From: Gammaproteobacteria bacterium
GTDB lineage: Bacteria; Pseudomonadota; Gammaproteobacteria; Steroidobacterales; Foliamicaceae
Reading direction: 5' to 3'
Assembly (NCBI GenBank): GCA_026707445.1
Contig: JAPOWV010000013.1
Coordinates: 124,001-188,000 of the forward strand
Length of the DNA: 64,000 nucleotides
In this document: positions 17,929-27,563 of the stretch, piece after piece
Position numbering within the stretch: position 1 is the stretch's first letter
How the letters are laid out: every line of letters begins with the position of its first letter
Notes under the pieces: generated by a model
What the model saw: the letters and a program-made list of their open reading frames with translations, nothing else
Told to the model about the DNA's origin: nothing
Database searches by the model: none
Program-made: the position numbers and the translations under genes

Positions 17929-18644
17929 CCGCTGGCGTCGGCAAACTTCCTGGGGTCGATTTCGCGCCACTGGCCGCGAGGCAGGTCCCGCGGCAGCCGC
18001 ACCGGGCCGTAGCGGACACGGATCAGGCGGCTTACCGCATGGCCCTGTGAGCTCCAGAGGCGGCGCACAACGCGGTGGCGGCCTTCGCTGAGCGTTACCC
18101 GGTACCAGCGATTGGCGCCGCTGCCTCCCTGTTCGACCAGCGCGTCGAACCGCGCGGGACCGTCTTCGAGCACTACACCCTCGGTCAGGCGGCGCAACGC
18201 CCGCGCACCGGGCTGCCCCAGGACCCGGACCAGGTATTCGCGCTCCACTCCGAAGGACGGATGCATCAGCCGATGGGCCAGTCCGCCGTCGGTGGTCAGC
18301 AGCAACAGTCCGGTGGAGTTCAGGTCCAGGCGGCCGACCGCCACCCAGCGTCTTCCGGCGAGGCGCGGCAGAGCGGCAAATACGGTCGGGTGGCGGGCGC
18401 GGCGATCGCGCGTGACCAGCTCGCCCTCGGGCTTGTTGTAGGCGATTACCCGCATCGCCCCCGAATCGCTGCGCGGCACATGCAACGGCCGCCCGTCCAG
18501 GCGAAACCGCTCGCCGCCGTCAACCTTGAGCCCGGGCGCAGCCCGTCGCCCGTTGACGCTGAGCCGCCCGGCCGCGATCCAGGCCTCCACTTCGCGGCGG
18601 GAGGCCACTCCGGCCGCCGCCAGGTACTTCTGGACCCGAATCAA
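17925..18644 (-). CDS. rluB: rRNA large-subunit pseudouridine synthase B-type
   Basis: This 239-aa protein has an N-terminal S4 RNA-binding domain (IRVQKYLAAAGVASRREVEAW) and an RsuA/RluB catalytic domain with the active-site Asp in VAVGRLDLNSTGLLLLTTD and the later EGRHRVVRRLW. RluB modifies U2605 of 23S rRNA in E. coli. The start is TTG 18644, overlapping the scpB TGA in TTGA; no ATG fits and longer reading runs through scpB. Synteny with scpAB is conserved in gammaproteobacteria and supports rluB over rsuA. It lacks the long basic C-terminal tail of E. coli RluB. Confidence 0.88.
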   Translation of the reverse strand: MIRVQKYLAAAGVASRREVEAWIAAGRLSVNGRRAAPGLKVDGGERFRLDGRPLHVPRSDSGAMRVIAYNKPEGELVTRDRRARHPTVFAALPRLAGRRWVAVGRLDLNSTGLLLLTTDGGLAHRLMHPSFGVEREYLVRVLGQPGARALRRLTEGVVLEDGPARFDALVEQGGSGANRWYRVTLSEGRHRVVRRLWSSQGHAVSRLIRVRYGPVRLPRDLPRGQWREIDPRKFADASG

Positions 18645-19294
18645 TCGGGGGCGGGGTCTGTTTCGCCGGAATCGGAGCCGATGTCGAAGAGGCCGGCGCC
18701 CTGCTCTCCAACGGCGTCGGCAACGTCGGGAGAACCGCTTCCCGGAGGAGCGGCGGCGGGAGCATCGTCCGGGGATGCGAATTCGCCGGCCGAGGGCAGA
18801 TCGTCGAGGCGCCTGATTCCGAAATAGTCCATGAAGTCCTTCGTCGTGCCATAAAGCGCGGGCCGGCCCGGCGTTTCGCGGTGGCCCACGACTTCGATCC
18901 AATTGCGCTCCATGAGGGTGCGCATGATGTGGCCGCTCAAACGCACGCCGCGCAATTCCTCGATCTCCGCCCGCGTAATCGGCTGCCGATAGGCTATCGC
19001 CGCAAGGCTTTCCAGCAATGCCCGGGAAAACCTGGGCGGACGGAACCGCTCCAGCTTCGCCAGCCGCTCCGCGGCCGCGCCGCCCGTCTGCACCCGCCAG
19101 CCTCCGGCCACTTCCTTCAATTCGATTTCCCGTCCGGCATAGTCGCGCTCCAGGTCGCCCAGGGCCTGGAGCACATCGTCTTCGCCCACTTCCTCCAGCG
19201 GATCGAACAGGCTCAGGAGCTGAGTCATGTTCAGGGGCCGCCCCGCCCCCAGCAACGCCGCCTCGACCAGGTTGCGCGTATCCGGGGTGTTCAC
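18641..19294 (-). CDS. scpB: Segregation and condensation protein B
   Basis: This 217-aa protein carries two winged-helix domains typical of ScpB: LVEAALLGAGRPLNMTQLLSLF, then LLESLAAIAYRQPITRAEIEELRGV and GRPALYGTTKDFMDYFGI. ScpB binds ScpA and Smc in the bacterial condensin. The C-terminal tail of about 35 residues after LPSAGEF is acidic and low in complexity, a common disordered tail. It overlaps scpA upstream and rluB downstream by four bases each. Confidence 0.95.
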   Translation of the reverse strand: MNTPDTRNLVEAALLGAGRPLNMTQLLSLFDPLEEVGEDDVLQALGDLERDYAGREIELKEVAGGWRVQTGGAAAERLAKLERFRPPRFSRALLESLAAIAYRQPITRAEIEELRGVRLSGHIMRTLMERNWIEVVGHRETPGRPALYGTTKDFMDYFGIRRLDDLPSAGEFASPDDAPAAAPPGSGSPDVADAVGEQGAGLFDIGSDSGETDPAPD

Positions 19295-20121
19295 TTGGCG
19301 GCGTCCTTGCCGTGGGTGGGACCGCTGACGTAGATCGGCGCGAACGGTTCGTTCTGGACGGCCTGCACGCCGTTGTCGCGCACCAGTTCGAGCACGGCCG
19401 AAAAGGTCACGGCCGCCCCCATGCGCCCCTCGGACGGATCGAACAGCTCGGTGAATTCCGTAAACTCCCGCCCCGAGACCTGCTTGAGAATGTCCGACAT
19501 GCGCTCGCGCACCGACAACTGTTCGGTCTGCACCGCCCAGCCCCCGCTGAAGCGCACCCGCTCGATCACGCGGGCGTAGGCCAGCGCCAGCTCGTTGAGC
19601 GTCGCCTGGGGCAGTTCCCGCGGACGCTGGTCCTCGAGCGCGTCCACGCTGGCCTGAAACGCGTCGCGCTCCTGGCGGGGAAGCTCTTCGAGGCTGGCGG
19701 CCAGCTGCTTGAGCCGCTCGTATTCCAGCAGGCGCTCGAACAGCCTGGCGCGCGGGTCCTCCTCGTCCTCTTCCTCCAGCGGCAGTTGCGGGACCAGCAG
19801 GCGGGACTTGATCTCCGCCAGGGTTGCGGCCATGACGAGGTACTCGCCGGCCAGTTCCAGCTCCATCTCCTGCATCAGTTCGATGTACTGCGCATATTGC
19901 TCGCAGATATCGGTTATCGGAACGTCCATGATGTCGAGGTCATGGCGGCGGATCAGGTACAGCAGCAGGTCCAGCGGTCCCTCGAAGGACTGCAGGAACA
20001 CGCGCAGCGCTTCCGGCGGGATGAAGAGGTCGGCGGGCGCCTCCACGTACGGCTCGCCCGAGACGACCGCCAGGCTTGCCACCGCGGCGGGCTCTTCAAA
20101 AAGTTGCTGCTTATCGGCCAT
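19291..20121 (-). CDS. scpA: Segregation and condensation protein A
   Basis: This 276-aa kleisin subunit of the SMC-ScpAB complex is identified by FEGPLDLLLYLIRRHDLDIMDVPITDI and YLVMAATLAEIKSRLLVP. The N-terminal half binds the Smc neck and the C-terminal winged helix (near ERMSDILKQVSG and TFSAVLELVRDN) binds the Smc head. The start ATG 20121 lies 6 bp after the mrp stop, indicating a four-gene operon mrp-scpA-scpB-rluB. Confidence 0.95.
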   Translation of the reverse strand: MADKQQLFEEPAAVASLAVVSGEPYVEAPADLFIPPEALRVFLQSFEGPLDLLLYLIRRHDLDIMDVPITDICEQYAQYIELMQEMELELAGEYLVMAATLAEIKSRLLVPQLPLEEEDEEDPRARLFERLLEYERLKQLAASLEELPRQERDAFQASVDALEDQRPRELPQATLNELALAYARVIERVRFSGGWAVQTEQLSVRERMSDILKQVSGREFTEFTELFDPSEGRMGAAVTFSAVLELVRDNGVQAVQNEPFAPIYVSGPTHGKDAAK

Positions 20122-20127
20122 TTTCGA

Positions 20128-21180
20128 TCAGTCGGACTCTACTACTATTTTAGGGAATGCCGTCTTCGCGCCGCGCGCCATTCCCGCCAGGCGTGCGGCG
20201 GCGGCCCTCGACAGCGCCCGGTAATCGCCCCCCTGATCGGGCTCCGAAGGCGCCACCAGTCGTCCATCGTCCGTGGCCGCGCGCACACCCGCGGACAACG
20301 GGAGTTGCGCCAGCAGCGGCAGGTCGAATTCACCGGCAAGTCTCGCGCCTCCACCCTCGCCGAACAGCGCTTCGGCGTGGCCGCAATGCGGGCATACATG
20401 GGCGCTCATGTTTTCCACCACGCCCAGCACCGGCACGTTGACCTTGCGGAACATCGCGATGCCCTTGCGGGCGTCGGCCACCGCCAGTTCCTGCGGCGTG
20501 GTCACGACCACCGCGCCGGCCAGCGGCACGCGTTGCGACAGCGTCAGCTGGATGTCACCGGTGCCCGGCGGCATGTCCACGATCAGGTAATCCAGGTCCT
20601 TCCAGCGCGTCTGGCCAAGCAGTTGCATCAGAGCTTGCGTCACCATCGGGCCACGCCAGACGACCGGGCTTCGCGTATCCACCAGAAAACCGATGGAACT
20701 GGCCTGCAGGCCGTGCGCCCGCAGGGGTTCGAAGCTCTTGCCGTCGGCGCTGCGGGGCCGTTCGCCTTCCAGACCCAGCATCCGCGGCACGCTGGGACCG
20801 TAGATGTCCGCATCGAGGATCCCGACGGCGGCGCCGTCCATCGCCAGCCCGACGGCCAGGTTCGCCGCCACCGTGGACTTGCCCACGCCGCCCTTGGCCG
20901 AAGCCACCGCGATGATGTTCCTAACCTGCTCAAGCCTCTGCACCTGCGGAGGAACCGCGTGCGCGGCGATCTTCGTTCGAACCACCACCTCTTCCACGGA
21001 AGTGGCTTCCCGGACCCGCGCGGTCAACTCTTCGACAAAACCGTCGCAGGGAAAACCCACGGTCAACTCGACGGCGCGGTCTCCGTTTAGCGCGCGAACG
21101 TGGCCCCCGGCCTCGCCCAGCGTCAAACCGCCGAACGGAGCCTCCACTCCCAAAACCGCCGTTTCCAGATTCCGAGACAC
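20128..21180 (-). CDS. Mrp/ApbC-family iron-sulfur carrier P-loop ATPase
   Basis: This 350-aa protein has the deviant Walker A VASAKGGVGKSTVAANLAVG, LDADIYGPSVPRMLG, VDMPPGTGDIQLTLSQ and the cluster-binding VCPHCGHAEALFG (CPxC). ApbC/Mrp/NBP35 proteins assemble and transfer Fe-S clusters. A short N-terminal MIP18-like region is present but diverged (LETAVLGVEAPFGG...). The start GTG 21180 is preceded by an excellent GGGAGGA at 6 nt; the longer reading from 21249 lacks this. A TACAAT -10-like sequence (21210-21205) lies upstream. First gene of the scp operon. Confidence 0.92.
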   Translation of the reverse strand: MSRNLETAVLGVEAPFGGLTLGEAGGHVRALNGDRAVELTVGFPCDGFVEELTARVREATSVEEVVVRTKIAAHAVPPQVQRLEQVRNIIAVASAKGGVGKSTVAANLAVGLAMDGAAVGILDADIYGPSVPRMLGLEGERPRSADGKSFEPLRAHGLQASSIGFLVDTRSPVVWRGPMVTQALMQLLGQTRWKDLDYLIVDMPPGTGDIQLTLSQRVPLAGAVVVTTPQELAVADARKGIAMFRKVNVPVLGVVENMSAHVCPHCGHAEALFGEGGGARLAGEFDLPLLAQLPLSAGVRAATDDGRLVAPSEPDQGGDYRALSRAAAARLAGMARGAKTAFPKIVVESD

Positions 21181-21264
21181 GCATCCTCCCGCAGAACTGG
21201 CCTGATTGTAAGTGCCGCCGAGGAATCCAGCGGCTAGACTTCGTTGCAACTGTCCGACTGCGCA

Positions 21265-22671
21265 ATGGAAACCACGAATTCACCGACGCACGATTCCGCG
21301 CGTGCCGATGGCGCTCTCCCGCAAAGCCTGCGCATGAACTTCGGCGCCGGCGCGATGGGCATGGCCGTCATCCTGAACACGATGGGCGGCGTCTTCCCCC
21401 CGTTCATGACCAACTTTCTGGGGATAGGCGCGGGAGCGGCGGCAACCCTGCTGCTGGTCTCCAAGCTGTACGACATGGTGACCGACCCGCTTATGGGCGT
21501 AATCAGCGATCGGGCGTCGACGCGGTGGGGTCGCCGCCGACCGTTCCTCGTGCTGGGGGGCGCCATCAGCGCCATCGGACTGGTGCTCGTCTTCAATCCT
21601 CCGGCTATCGGCAGTCAGGCGTGGCTCATCGCCTTTGTGCTGGGGGCGTTGCTGGTCACCTACACCGGCTACACGGTATTCAATATTCCGTACATGGCCA
21701 TGCCGGCGGAGATGACCGGCAGCTACCACGAGCGCACGACGCTGATGTCGCATCGGGTCGTCTTCCTCAATATCGGCGCGCTGATCGCGGTGTCCGCGTT
21801 CGCGATCGTCCAATGGCTGGGAAACGACCGGGCCGCTCACGGAACCATGGGCCTGGCGTTCGCGATGCTCATATTCCTGGGGTCCGCCTATTGCTTCTTC
21901 GGTACGGCGGCGGCGAGACAGACTTTCCAGAAGGAGCATGCCCATTCGATCGGGACGCAAATCCGGACCGCCTTCGGCAACAGGCCGCTTATGCTTCTGC
22001 TCGGGGCCAAGTTCTGCCAGTTGCTGGGCGTGTCGCTCTCGAGCGCGACGGGGGTCTATTTCAAGGTCGTGATCCTCGGACTCAGCTACCAGCTCACGAC
22101 CCTGTATCTCTATACCAGCAGCCTGGTCATCATTGCTTTCATTCCCGTCTGGAACATGGCTTCCCGCAGGTACGGCAAACGCCTTACCTACATGGCTGCC
22201 AGCGCCGGCTACGCGCTGGTGACGCTGACCTGGCTGCTGGCGACGGCGGACGATCCGCTTTCGTATGTCTTCATCCGCGCGGTACTGCTCGGTATCTGCG
22301 CCAGCGGCATCCTGATACTGGGCGCGGCCCTGCTGCCGGACGCCGTGGAGTACGACTACCTCAAGACGGGAATGCGCCGGGAGGGCACCCTGTCGTCCTT
22401 CTATTCGACCGTTGAAAAACTGGCGTTCGCAGTCGGCCCGGCGCTGGCGCTCTATTTCCTGGGCTGGTTCGGCTACCAGGCCGGCACGGAAGGCATGCGG
22501 ATCGAGCAGCCGCAAAGCGCAATCATCGCAATCTATATCGGCGCGGGCCTGACTCCGGCCGCGCTGTACGGACTCAGCCTTGTCTTTCTGTTCAAATACG
22601 ACCTATCGGAAGACCGGCTCGAGGCGCTGCGCGGCCGCCCGCCCGGTTCCATTCCCGAGCCGAGCGGCTAA
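21265..22671 (+). CDS. GPH/MelB-like sugar:cation symporter, first tandem copy
   Basis: This 468-aa, roughly 12-helix transporter has the GPH-family loop signature DPLMGVISDRASTRWGRRRPFLVLG between helices 2 and 3. Family members move sugars or glycosides with Na+ or H+. Conserved stretches NIPYMAMPAEMTGSYHERT and PDAVEYDYLKTGMRREGTLSSFYSTVEK match the family pattern. The start is ATG 21265; a TAGACT -10-like hexamer lies at 21235-21240. The next gene encodes a same-length paralogue with very similar sequence throughout. Confidence 0.88.
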   Translation: METTNSPTHDSARADGALPQSLRMNFGAGAMGMAVILNTMGGVFPPFMTNFLGIGAGAAATLLLVSKLYDMVTDPLMGVISDRASTRWGRRRPFLVLGGAISAIGLVLVFNPPAIGSQAWLIAFVLGALLVTYTGYTVFNIPYMAMPAEMTGSYHERTTLMSHRVVFLNIGALIAVSAFAIVQWLGNDRAAHGTMGLAFAMLIFLGSAYCFFGTAAARQTFQKEHAHSIGTQIRTAFGNRPLMLLLGAKFCQLLGVSLSSATGVYFKVVILGLSYQLTTLYLYTSSLVIIAFIPVWNMASRRYGKRLTYMAASAGYALVTLTWLLATADDPLSYVFIRAVLLGICASGILILGAALLPDAVEYDYLKTGMRREGTLSSFYSTVEKLAFAVGPALALYFLGWFGYQAGTEGMRIEQPQSAIIAIYIGAGLTPAALYGLSLVFLFKYDLSEDRLEALRGRPPGSIPEPSG

Positions 22672-22698
22672 ACTGCCCACCACGGTCAGGGGGGAGTC

Positions 22699-24105
22699 AT
22701 GACAGTACAAGAGGACGCAAACCCTTCGCCCGCGCCTGAAGCGACCGGAGCAGCGGACGCAGTCTCAAGGGGACTGCGTATCAACTTCGGCGCCGGGGCG
22801 CTGGGCATGGCGGTCGTCCTGAATACGCCAGCCGGCATCCTCGCGCCCTTCATGACCAACTTTCTGGGGATAGGCGCCGCCACCGTGGCCACCCTGCTGC
22901 TGGCCTCGAAGCTCTACGACGTGGTCACCGATCCCCTGATGGGGATCATCAGCGACCGCACCCGAAGCCGCTGGGGCCGCCGACGCCCGTTCCTTTTCCT
23001 TGGCGGGCTAATCGCCGCCGCGGGCTTCGCGCTGGCGTTCAATCCGCCGGAGTACGCCGGCCAGACGCCGCTGATCGCCTTCATGCTCGCAGCGCTGCTC
23101 CTGACCTATACCGGCTACACCGTCTTCAATATTCCGTACCTGGCGATGCCCGCCGAAATGACGGACAGCTATCACGTGCGGACTTCGCTCATGGCCCACC
23201 GGATCGCGTTCGTCAACGTCGGCGGGCTGATCTCGGTCTTTTCGTTCGCGCTGGTCGAGTATCTGGGCAACGATCGCGGCGCGCACGGCACCATGGCCTG
23301 GATCTATGCGGTAGTCATTGTCGTGGCGTCCGTTTACTGCTTCTTCGGCACCGGATCGGCAAGACAGACCGCGATCACCGAACACCGGTACCCGATCGGG
23401 ACGCAGATCAGGACGGCTTTCGACAACCGGCCGCTCCTGTTGCTGCTGGGCGCCAAGCTCGGTCAGCTGCTGGGGCTGGCGACGGCCGGCGTGACCGGCG
23501 TTTATTTCAAGGTCGTGATCCTGGGAATGAGTTACACGCTCACGACCGTCTACCTCGTCACGATCACGGTCGTCATCATCCTGGTTCTCCCGCTCTGGAG
23601 TCGAGCCTCGAGGAAATACGGCAAACGTTCGATCTACATGCTCTGCACGGCGGGCTATGCCCTCGTGACGGCCTCCTGGCTGCTCGCCACGGCCCAGGAT
23701 CCCCTGTCCTACGTTTTCGTCCGCGCCGTCTTCCTGGGCCTGTTCGGCAGCGGCGTGCTGGTGATGGGTCCGTCGCTGCTGCCCGATGCCGTGGAGTATG
23801 ACTACCTGAAGACGGGCATGCGCCGGGAGGCCACGATTTCGGCCTTCTATACGACCGTCGAGAAGTTCTCCTTTGCGATCGGGCCGGCGCTTGCGCTCTA
23901 TATCCTGGGCTGGTTCGGCTACCAGGCCGGCACCGGGGGAATGCAGGCCGAACAACCCGCCAGCGCAATCACGGCGATTTACATCGGCGCGGGCCTGGTG
24001 CCGGCCGCCCTTTACGGGCTCAGCCTCATATTCCTGTTCAAGTACGACCTCTCGGAAGAAAAGCTAAAGGCGGCGCGGGCGGCTTCGGGGGCAGCGGGTC
24101 GATAG
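22699..24105 (+). CDS. GPH/MelB-like sugar:cation symporter, second tandem copy
   Basis: This 468-aa paralogue of the preceding gene shares long identical blocks such as FMTNFLGIGA, YTGYTVFNIPY and FGYQAGT, and is clearly a tandem duplicate. The signature DPLMGIISDRTRSRWGRRRPF is intact. A strong GGGGGGAG Shine-Dalgarno precedes ATG 22699, and the gap to the first copy is 27 bp. Divergence is concentrated in the N-terminal tail and scattered helix positions, as expected if the copies have specialised. It precedes a TonB-dependent receptor, suggesting uptake of a large solute across both membranes. Confidence 0.88.
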   Translation: MTVQEDANPSPAPEATGAADAVSRGLRINFGAGALGMAVVLNTPAGILAPFMTNFLGIGAATVATLLLASKLYDVVTDPLMGIISDRTRSRWGRRRPFLFLGGLIAAAGFALAFNPPEYAGQTPLIAFMLAALLLTYTGYTVFNIPYLAMPAEMTDSYHVRTSLMAHRIAFVNVGGLISVFSFALVEYLGNDRGAHGTMAWIYAVVIVVASVYCFFGTGSARQTAITEHRYPIGTQIRTAFDNRPLLLLLGAKLGQLLGLATAGVTGVYFKVVILGMSYTLTTVYLVTITVVIILVLPLWSRASRKYGKRSIYMLCTAGYALVTASWLLATAQDPLSYVFVRAVFLGLFGSGVLVMGPSLLPDAVEYDYLKTGMRREATISAFYTTVEKFSFAIGPALALYILGWFGYQAGTGGMQAEQPASAITAIYIGAGLVPAALYGLSLIFLFKYDLSEEKLKAARAASGAAGR

Positions 24106-24257
24106 GGCGGCTCGGGAGCGTCTGATAAGATCATGGACGGGCGTTGCGCTCGTCGCGGCTTCGGGACATTGGGGACTTTGCGTCGCGGCGATGCAAACGA
24201 TTCACTAATGAGCCGGCCGGATTGGACGCCGGCCGGGTCCCCGGCGGGAGACCCCCC

Positions 24258-26663
24258 ATGAGAACGCTTACTTCGAGAGCTGTACTGGCAGCTATCTCTC
24301 TGGCGCTTTTGCCTATCGGCGCCATCCAGACCCCGGCGGCGGCCCAGGAGGCCGTCCTGGAAGAAATCATCGTCACGGCCCGCAAGCGCGAGGAGAGCCT
24401 TTTCGATATTCCGGTCGCGATCACGGCCATTACCGGAGAGCAGATCGAGAATTTCGGCCTCACCGACCTGCAGGACGTGGCCAAGATCGTGCCCGGCCTG
24501 ACCTTCGACCGCTCGGTCACGCAGAATGACTACGCCCCGGCCCTGCGCGGCCTGCAGGCGGAACAGGGCCGCAACAGCGTCGGCCTGCTGATCGATGACA
24601 TCGATATTTCATCGCAGAACGTCCAGGTGGCCGGAGGCGGGAGCCTCGCGCGCCTGCGGCTGGTGGACGTAGAGCGGATCGAGGTCGTCAAGGGCCCGCA
24701 GGCGGCCCTCTACGGACGCTCGGCATTCGGCGGCGCGGTGAATTACATCACCAAGCGCCCGAGCCTCGACGAATACGACCTGAAGGCCGCTCTCGAGGCG
24801 CACAGCGAGTCCGGCCAGGAGGTCAGGGTGTCCGCCGGGGCTCCGGTGGTCGAAGACGCATTCGGCGTGCGAGTCAACGCCTACTGGTTCGATGAGCGGG
24901 GTTCCTACAGGAACACGGTGTCCGACGACTATGTGGGCGGCGGCGACGGTATGGGCATTTCAGCCGCGTTTCTGCTCCAGGCGAACGAAAACCTGTCCGT
25001 TTACGGACGGCTGGAATACTCCGACGAGAGCTACGCGCCCCAGGCCGCGTTCGTCATCAACGGCAATACCGACGTGAATCTCACAGGAGGAGCGGAAATC
25101 GTGCTCAACAGGGCAACCACGCGGATCTTTTCGGGACCGCTGGTGGACGGCCCGATCGGTTTCGACATCAATCACCGCACCGGCGAGGACTACAAGGGCA
25201 TGGACGTCGAGTATTTCCGCGCCACGGTCATCTCCGACTGGGACGCCGGCAGCTTCGGGCTCAAGTCGCTGACCAGCTGGGTGGAATCCAACGACGACAT
25301 CTTCCAGGACAACGATTTCGTCAGCGGATCCGTCAATGGCGTGGTGACGGGGGCGTTCCAGGAGACCGAACGAATCAATGACACGACCCAGTTCAGCCAG
25401 GAGGTACGGATCTACTCGCAGACGGACAGCCGTCTGCAGTGGCTCCTGGGCGCCTTGTACTGGAAAGAGGACGTGGACCAGTTCGGCAGCAACGATACGG
25501 GCCTGGCGCTTGGGCCGATACTGGATTCCGACGTCCACGCCTTCTACGACACGCGCGACGGCGAGGGCCGCAACGTCAGCCGCTACACGGACCACCAGTC
25601 GGTTTTCGCCTGGTCGGAATATGCGCTTACCGAACAATTGTTCGTTTCCGCCGAAGTCCGCTACACGGACGAGGAGATACAGCACATGCTGGACTTCGAT
25701 CCGCCGTTCAATTTCTTCTTCGGCGTGATCTCGCTGGGTGGCGTAGCGCCGCCGATACTGAGCTCGTTCGGCATGGTCACGGGCATCCACTCCGAAACGA
25801 TCACCGAGAAGTACACGATTCCCCGGGTCGCGCTCAGCTATCGGCCGAACGATAACCTGAACCTTTACGGGGCGATCGGAAAGGGCGTCAAACCCTCCGG
25901 TTTCCAGGACGGCGCGGTCTTCTCGCTCGACCGGCCCTTCGACCGGGAATCGCTGTGGTCGTATGAAGTGGGCGCCAAGGCCCTGCTGATGGGCGGCGCG
26001 CTGGCCGTCAACGCCGCCGCCTTCTTCCAGGACTATACGGACCAGCAGGTCTCGTCGCAGATCTTCAACGAAGAAGCACAACAGTTGCAGCCGGTGATCG
26101 AGAACGCCGGTAAATCGACGATCTGGGGTCTTGAGTTCGAGGCGAACTGGCGCGCCACCGAAGAACTGACCCTGTCCGGCGCTTACACCTACATCAACGG
26201 CGAGTTCGACAATTTCCGGGTGGTTTCGACCAGCGCATCGCGGATCGGCGAGAGCGGCTGCGGCGAATTCCTGGACTTCGCCCGGCCGGCCTGTCTCCTG
26301 ATCAAGGATGGCAACCGGCCGGCCGATCTGCCCGAGCATCAGCTCAATTTCAACGGTAACTACACGGCCAGCCTGAACGCCAATTGGGACTGGTTTGCCG
26401 ACCTCAGCGCGCGCCACACGTCCGAGCGCTTCGTGTCTTCCGCCAATGTCGCGACGCAAGACGCTTACTGGCGGGTGGACGGCCAGCTCGGAGTCCGCAG
26501 CGAGAGCGTGCGCGCCGCGCTGTACGTGGATAACCTGCTGGATGACGACACCGTGACCGATGGCAACCTCTACGTGGACTTCTTCAACGGGTTCGCGCCG
26601 TCCGGCTTCGGCTACCGTCCGATCCCGCGCATGGTGGGTCTGCGCGTCAGCTACAGCATGTAA
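24258..26663 (+). CDS. TonB-dependent outer-membrane receptor
   Basis: This 801-aa receptor has a signal peptide (SRAVLAAISLALLPIGAIQ, cleavage near AAAQEA), a TonB box (EEIIVTARKREES), a plug domain (residues approximately 45-165, VERIEVVKGPQAALYGRSAFGGAVNYITKRP) and a 22-strand-type barrel ending GLRVSYSM. It lacks a terminal aromatic residue, since Met is last. The ATG 24258 follows GGCGGGAG. Plug and barrel resemble the broad IroA-like/'sphingomonad type' receptors for organic solutes rather than classic siderophore receptors, but the ligand cannot be read from sequence. The downstream PhyH gene begins 11 bp after the stop. Confidence 0.9.
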   Translation: MRTLTSRAVLAAISLALLPIGAIQTPAAAQEAVLEEIIVTARKREESLFDIPVAITAITGEQIENFGLTDLQDVAKIVPGLTFDRSVTQNDYAPALRGLQAEQGRNSVGLLIDDIDISSQNVQVAGGGSLARLRLVDVERIEVVKGPQAALYGRSAFGGAVNYITKRPSLDEYDLKAALEAHSESGQEVRVSAGAPVVEDAFGVRVNAYWFDERGSYRNTVSDDYVGGGDGMGISAAFLLQANENLSVYGRLEYSDESYAPQAAFVINGNTDVNLTGGAEIVLNRATTRIFSGPLVDGPIGFDINHRTGEDYKGMDVEYFRATVISDWDAGSFGLKSLTSWVESNDDIFQDNDFVSGSVNGVVTGAFQETERINDTTQFSQEVRIYSQTDSRLQWLLGALYWKEDVDQFGSNDTGLALGPILDSDVHAFYDTRDGEGRNVSRYTDHQSVFAWSEYALTEQLFVSAEVRYTDEEIQHMLDFDPPFNFFFGVISLGGVAPPILSSFGMVTGIHSETITEKYTIPRVALSYRPNDNLNLYGAIGKGVKPSGFQDGAVFSLDRPFDRESLWSYEVGAKALLMGGALAVNAAAFFQDYTDQQVSSQIFNEEAQQLQPVIENAGKSTIWGLEFEANWRATEELTLSGAYTYINGEFDNFRVVSTSASRIGESGCGEFLDFARPACLLIKDGNRPADLPEHQLNFNGNYTASLNANWDWFADLSARHTSERFVSSANVATQDAYWRVDGQLGVRSESVRAALYVDNLLDDDTVTDGNLYVDFFNGFAPSGFGYRPIPRMVGLRVSYSM

Positions 26664-26673
26664 GGACCACGAC

Positions 26674-27537
26674 GTGCATCCGAAGGTAACGCGGGAAATC
26701 ATCGACGCCTACACGGAAGTAGGCGTGGCCCACGTGCCGGGCGTTTTTGCGCAGGATTGGGTCGAACGGATGACCCGCGTGATCGATTCCGTCGTCGCCG
26801 GACTGCGCGACGGGTCGATGGCCTTCGGACCCCACGAGACCATGCGCGACGTGGAATTCGAGGACCACGACGGCTACGTCCGGCTGGTCAACGCTTACTG
26901 GCGGGTTCCCGAGATGCAGGAACTGGTCGAGGAATGCGATTGCGCCGAGATCGTGGCCGACGTTATCGGCTCCGACGAAATGCGCGCGTGGGTGGACGGC
27001 ACCTTCCTGAAAGAAGGCAACGCGGAGGAAACGGCCACGCCCTGGCACAACGACGAGTGCCTGTTTCCTTTCAGCGGCGAACACAGCCCGTCGATGTGGG
27101 TGGCTCTGACCGACATGGGCCCCGACAATGCGCCTCTGCTTACCCTCGCCGGCTCCAACAAGGACCCCCATCGTTACGTGAGTTCCTGGGCGCTTGAGGG
27201 CGTCGAGGCGCCGCCCAATTTCCATCCCTGGTCGGAACTGCTGGAGCGGGTTGCCGCGCCGGACGCGGACATCCGCGTGTGGGAAGCGCGGGCGGGCGAC
27301 ATGCTGATCATCCACCCGAAGACGATCCACGCCTCGAAACCGCGCACGGCCGGCTACGCGGGCCGCCGTCTCGGGTTCTCGCTGCGTTGGATCGGCAGCG
27401 ACATCCGCTACCAGTTCAATCCGACGGCCCGGAAAAACCCGTTCGAGGGCAGCGAACTGCTGAAAGAGGGCGAACGCCTTCCCGATTCGGTCATGCCCGT
27501 GACCTGGCGGCGGGCACCGCGAAAGAAAGCCGCCTGA
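26674..27537 (+). CDS. Phytanoyl-CoA dioxygenase (PhyH) family protein
   Basis: This 287-aa Fe(II)/2-oxoglutarate dioxygenase has the HxD motif in ATPWHNDECLFPF, the distal His in LIIHPKTIHASKPR and a following Arg. The N-terminal EIIDAYTEVGVAHVPGVF is typical of PhyH proteins, which hydroxylate diverse small molecules in bacteria. The start is GTG 26674, with AAGGA upstream; a longer in-frame reading runs back into the receptor gene. Likely in one operon with the receptor and the alpha/beta hydrolase, so probably acts on an imported compound. Confidence 0.87.
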   Translation: MHPKVTREIIDAYTEVGVAHVPGVFAQDWVERMTRVIDSVVAGLRDGSMAFGPHETMRDVEFEDHDGYVRLVNAYWRVPEMQELVEECDCAEIVADVIGSDEMRAWVDGTFLKEGNAEETATPWHNDECLFPFSGEHSPSMWVALTDMGPDNAPLLTLAGSNKDPHRYVSSWALEGVEAPPNFHPWSELLERVAAPDADIRVWEARAGDMLIIHPKTIHASKPRTAGYAGRRLGFSLRWIGSDIRYQFNPTARKNPFEGSELLKEGERLPDSVMPVTWRRAPRKKAA

Positions 27538-27563
27538 GTGTATTGCCGGCAGAATCGCCCGGC

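Noticed and set aside
19018-21090. 690-codon plus-strand open frame over scpA, scpB and mrp
   Set aside because: It is antisense to three well-conserved genes and has low-complexity His/Arg-rich content typical of shadows.
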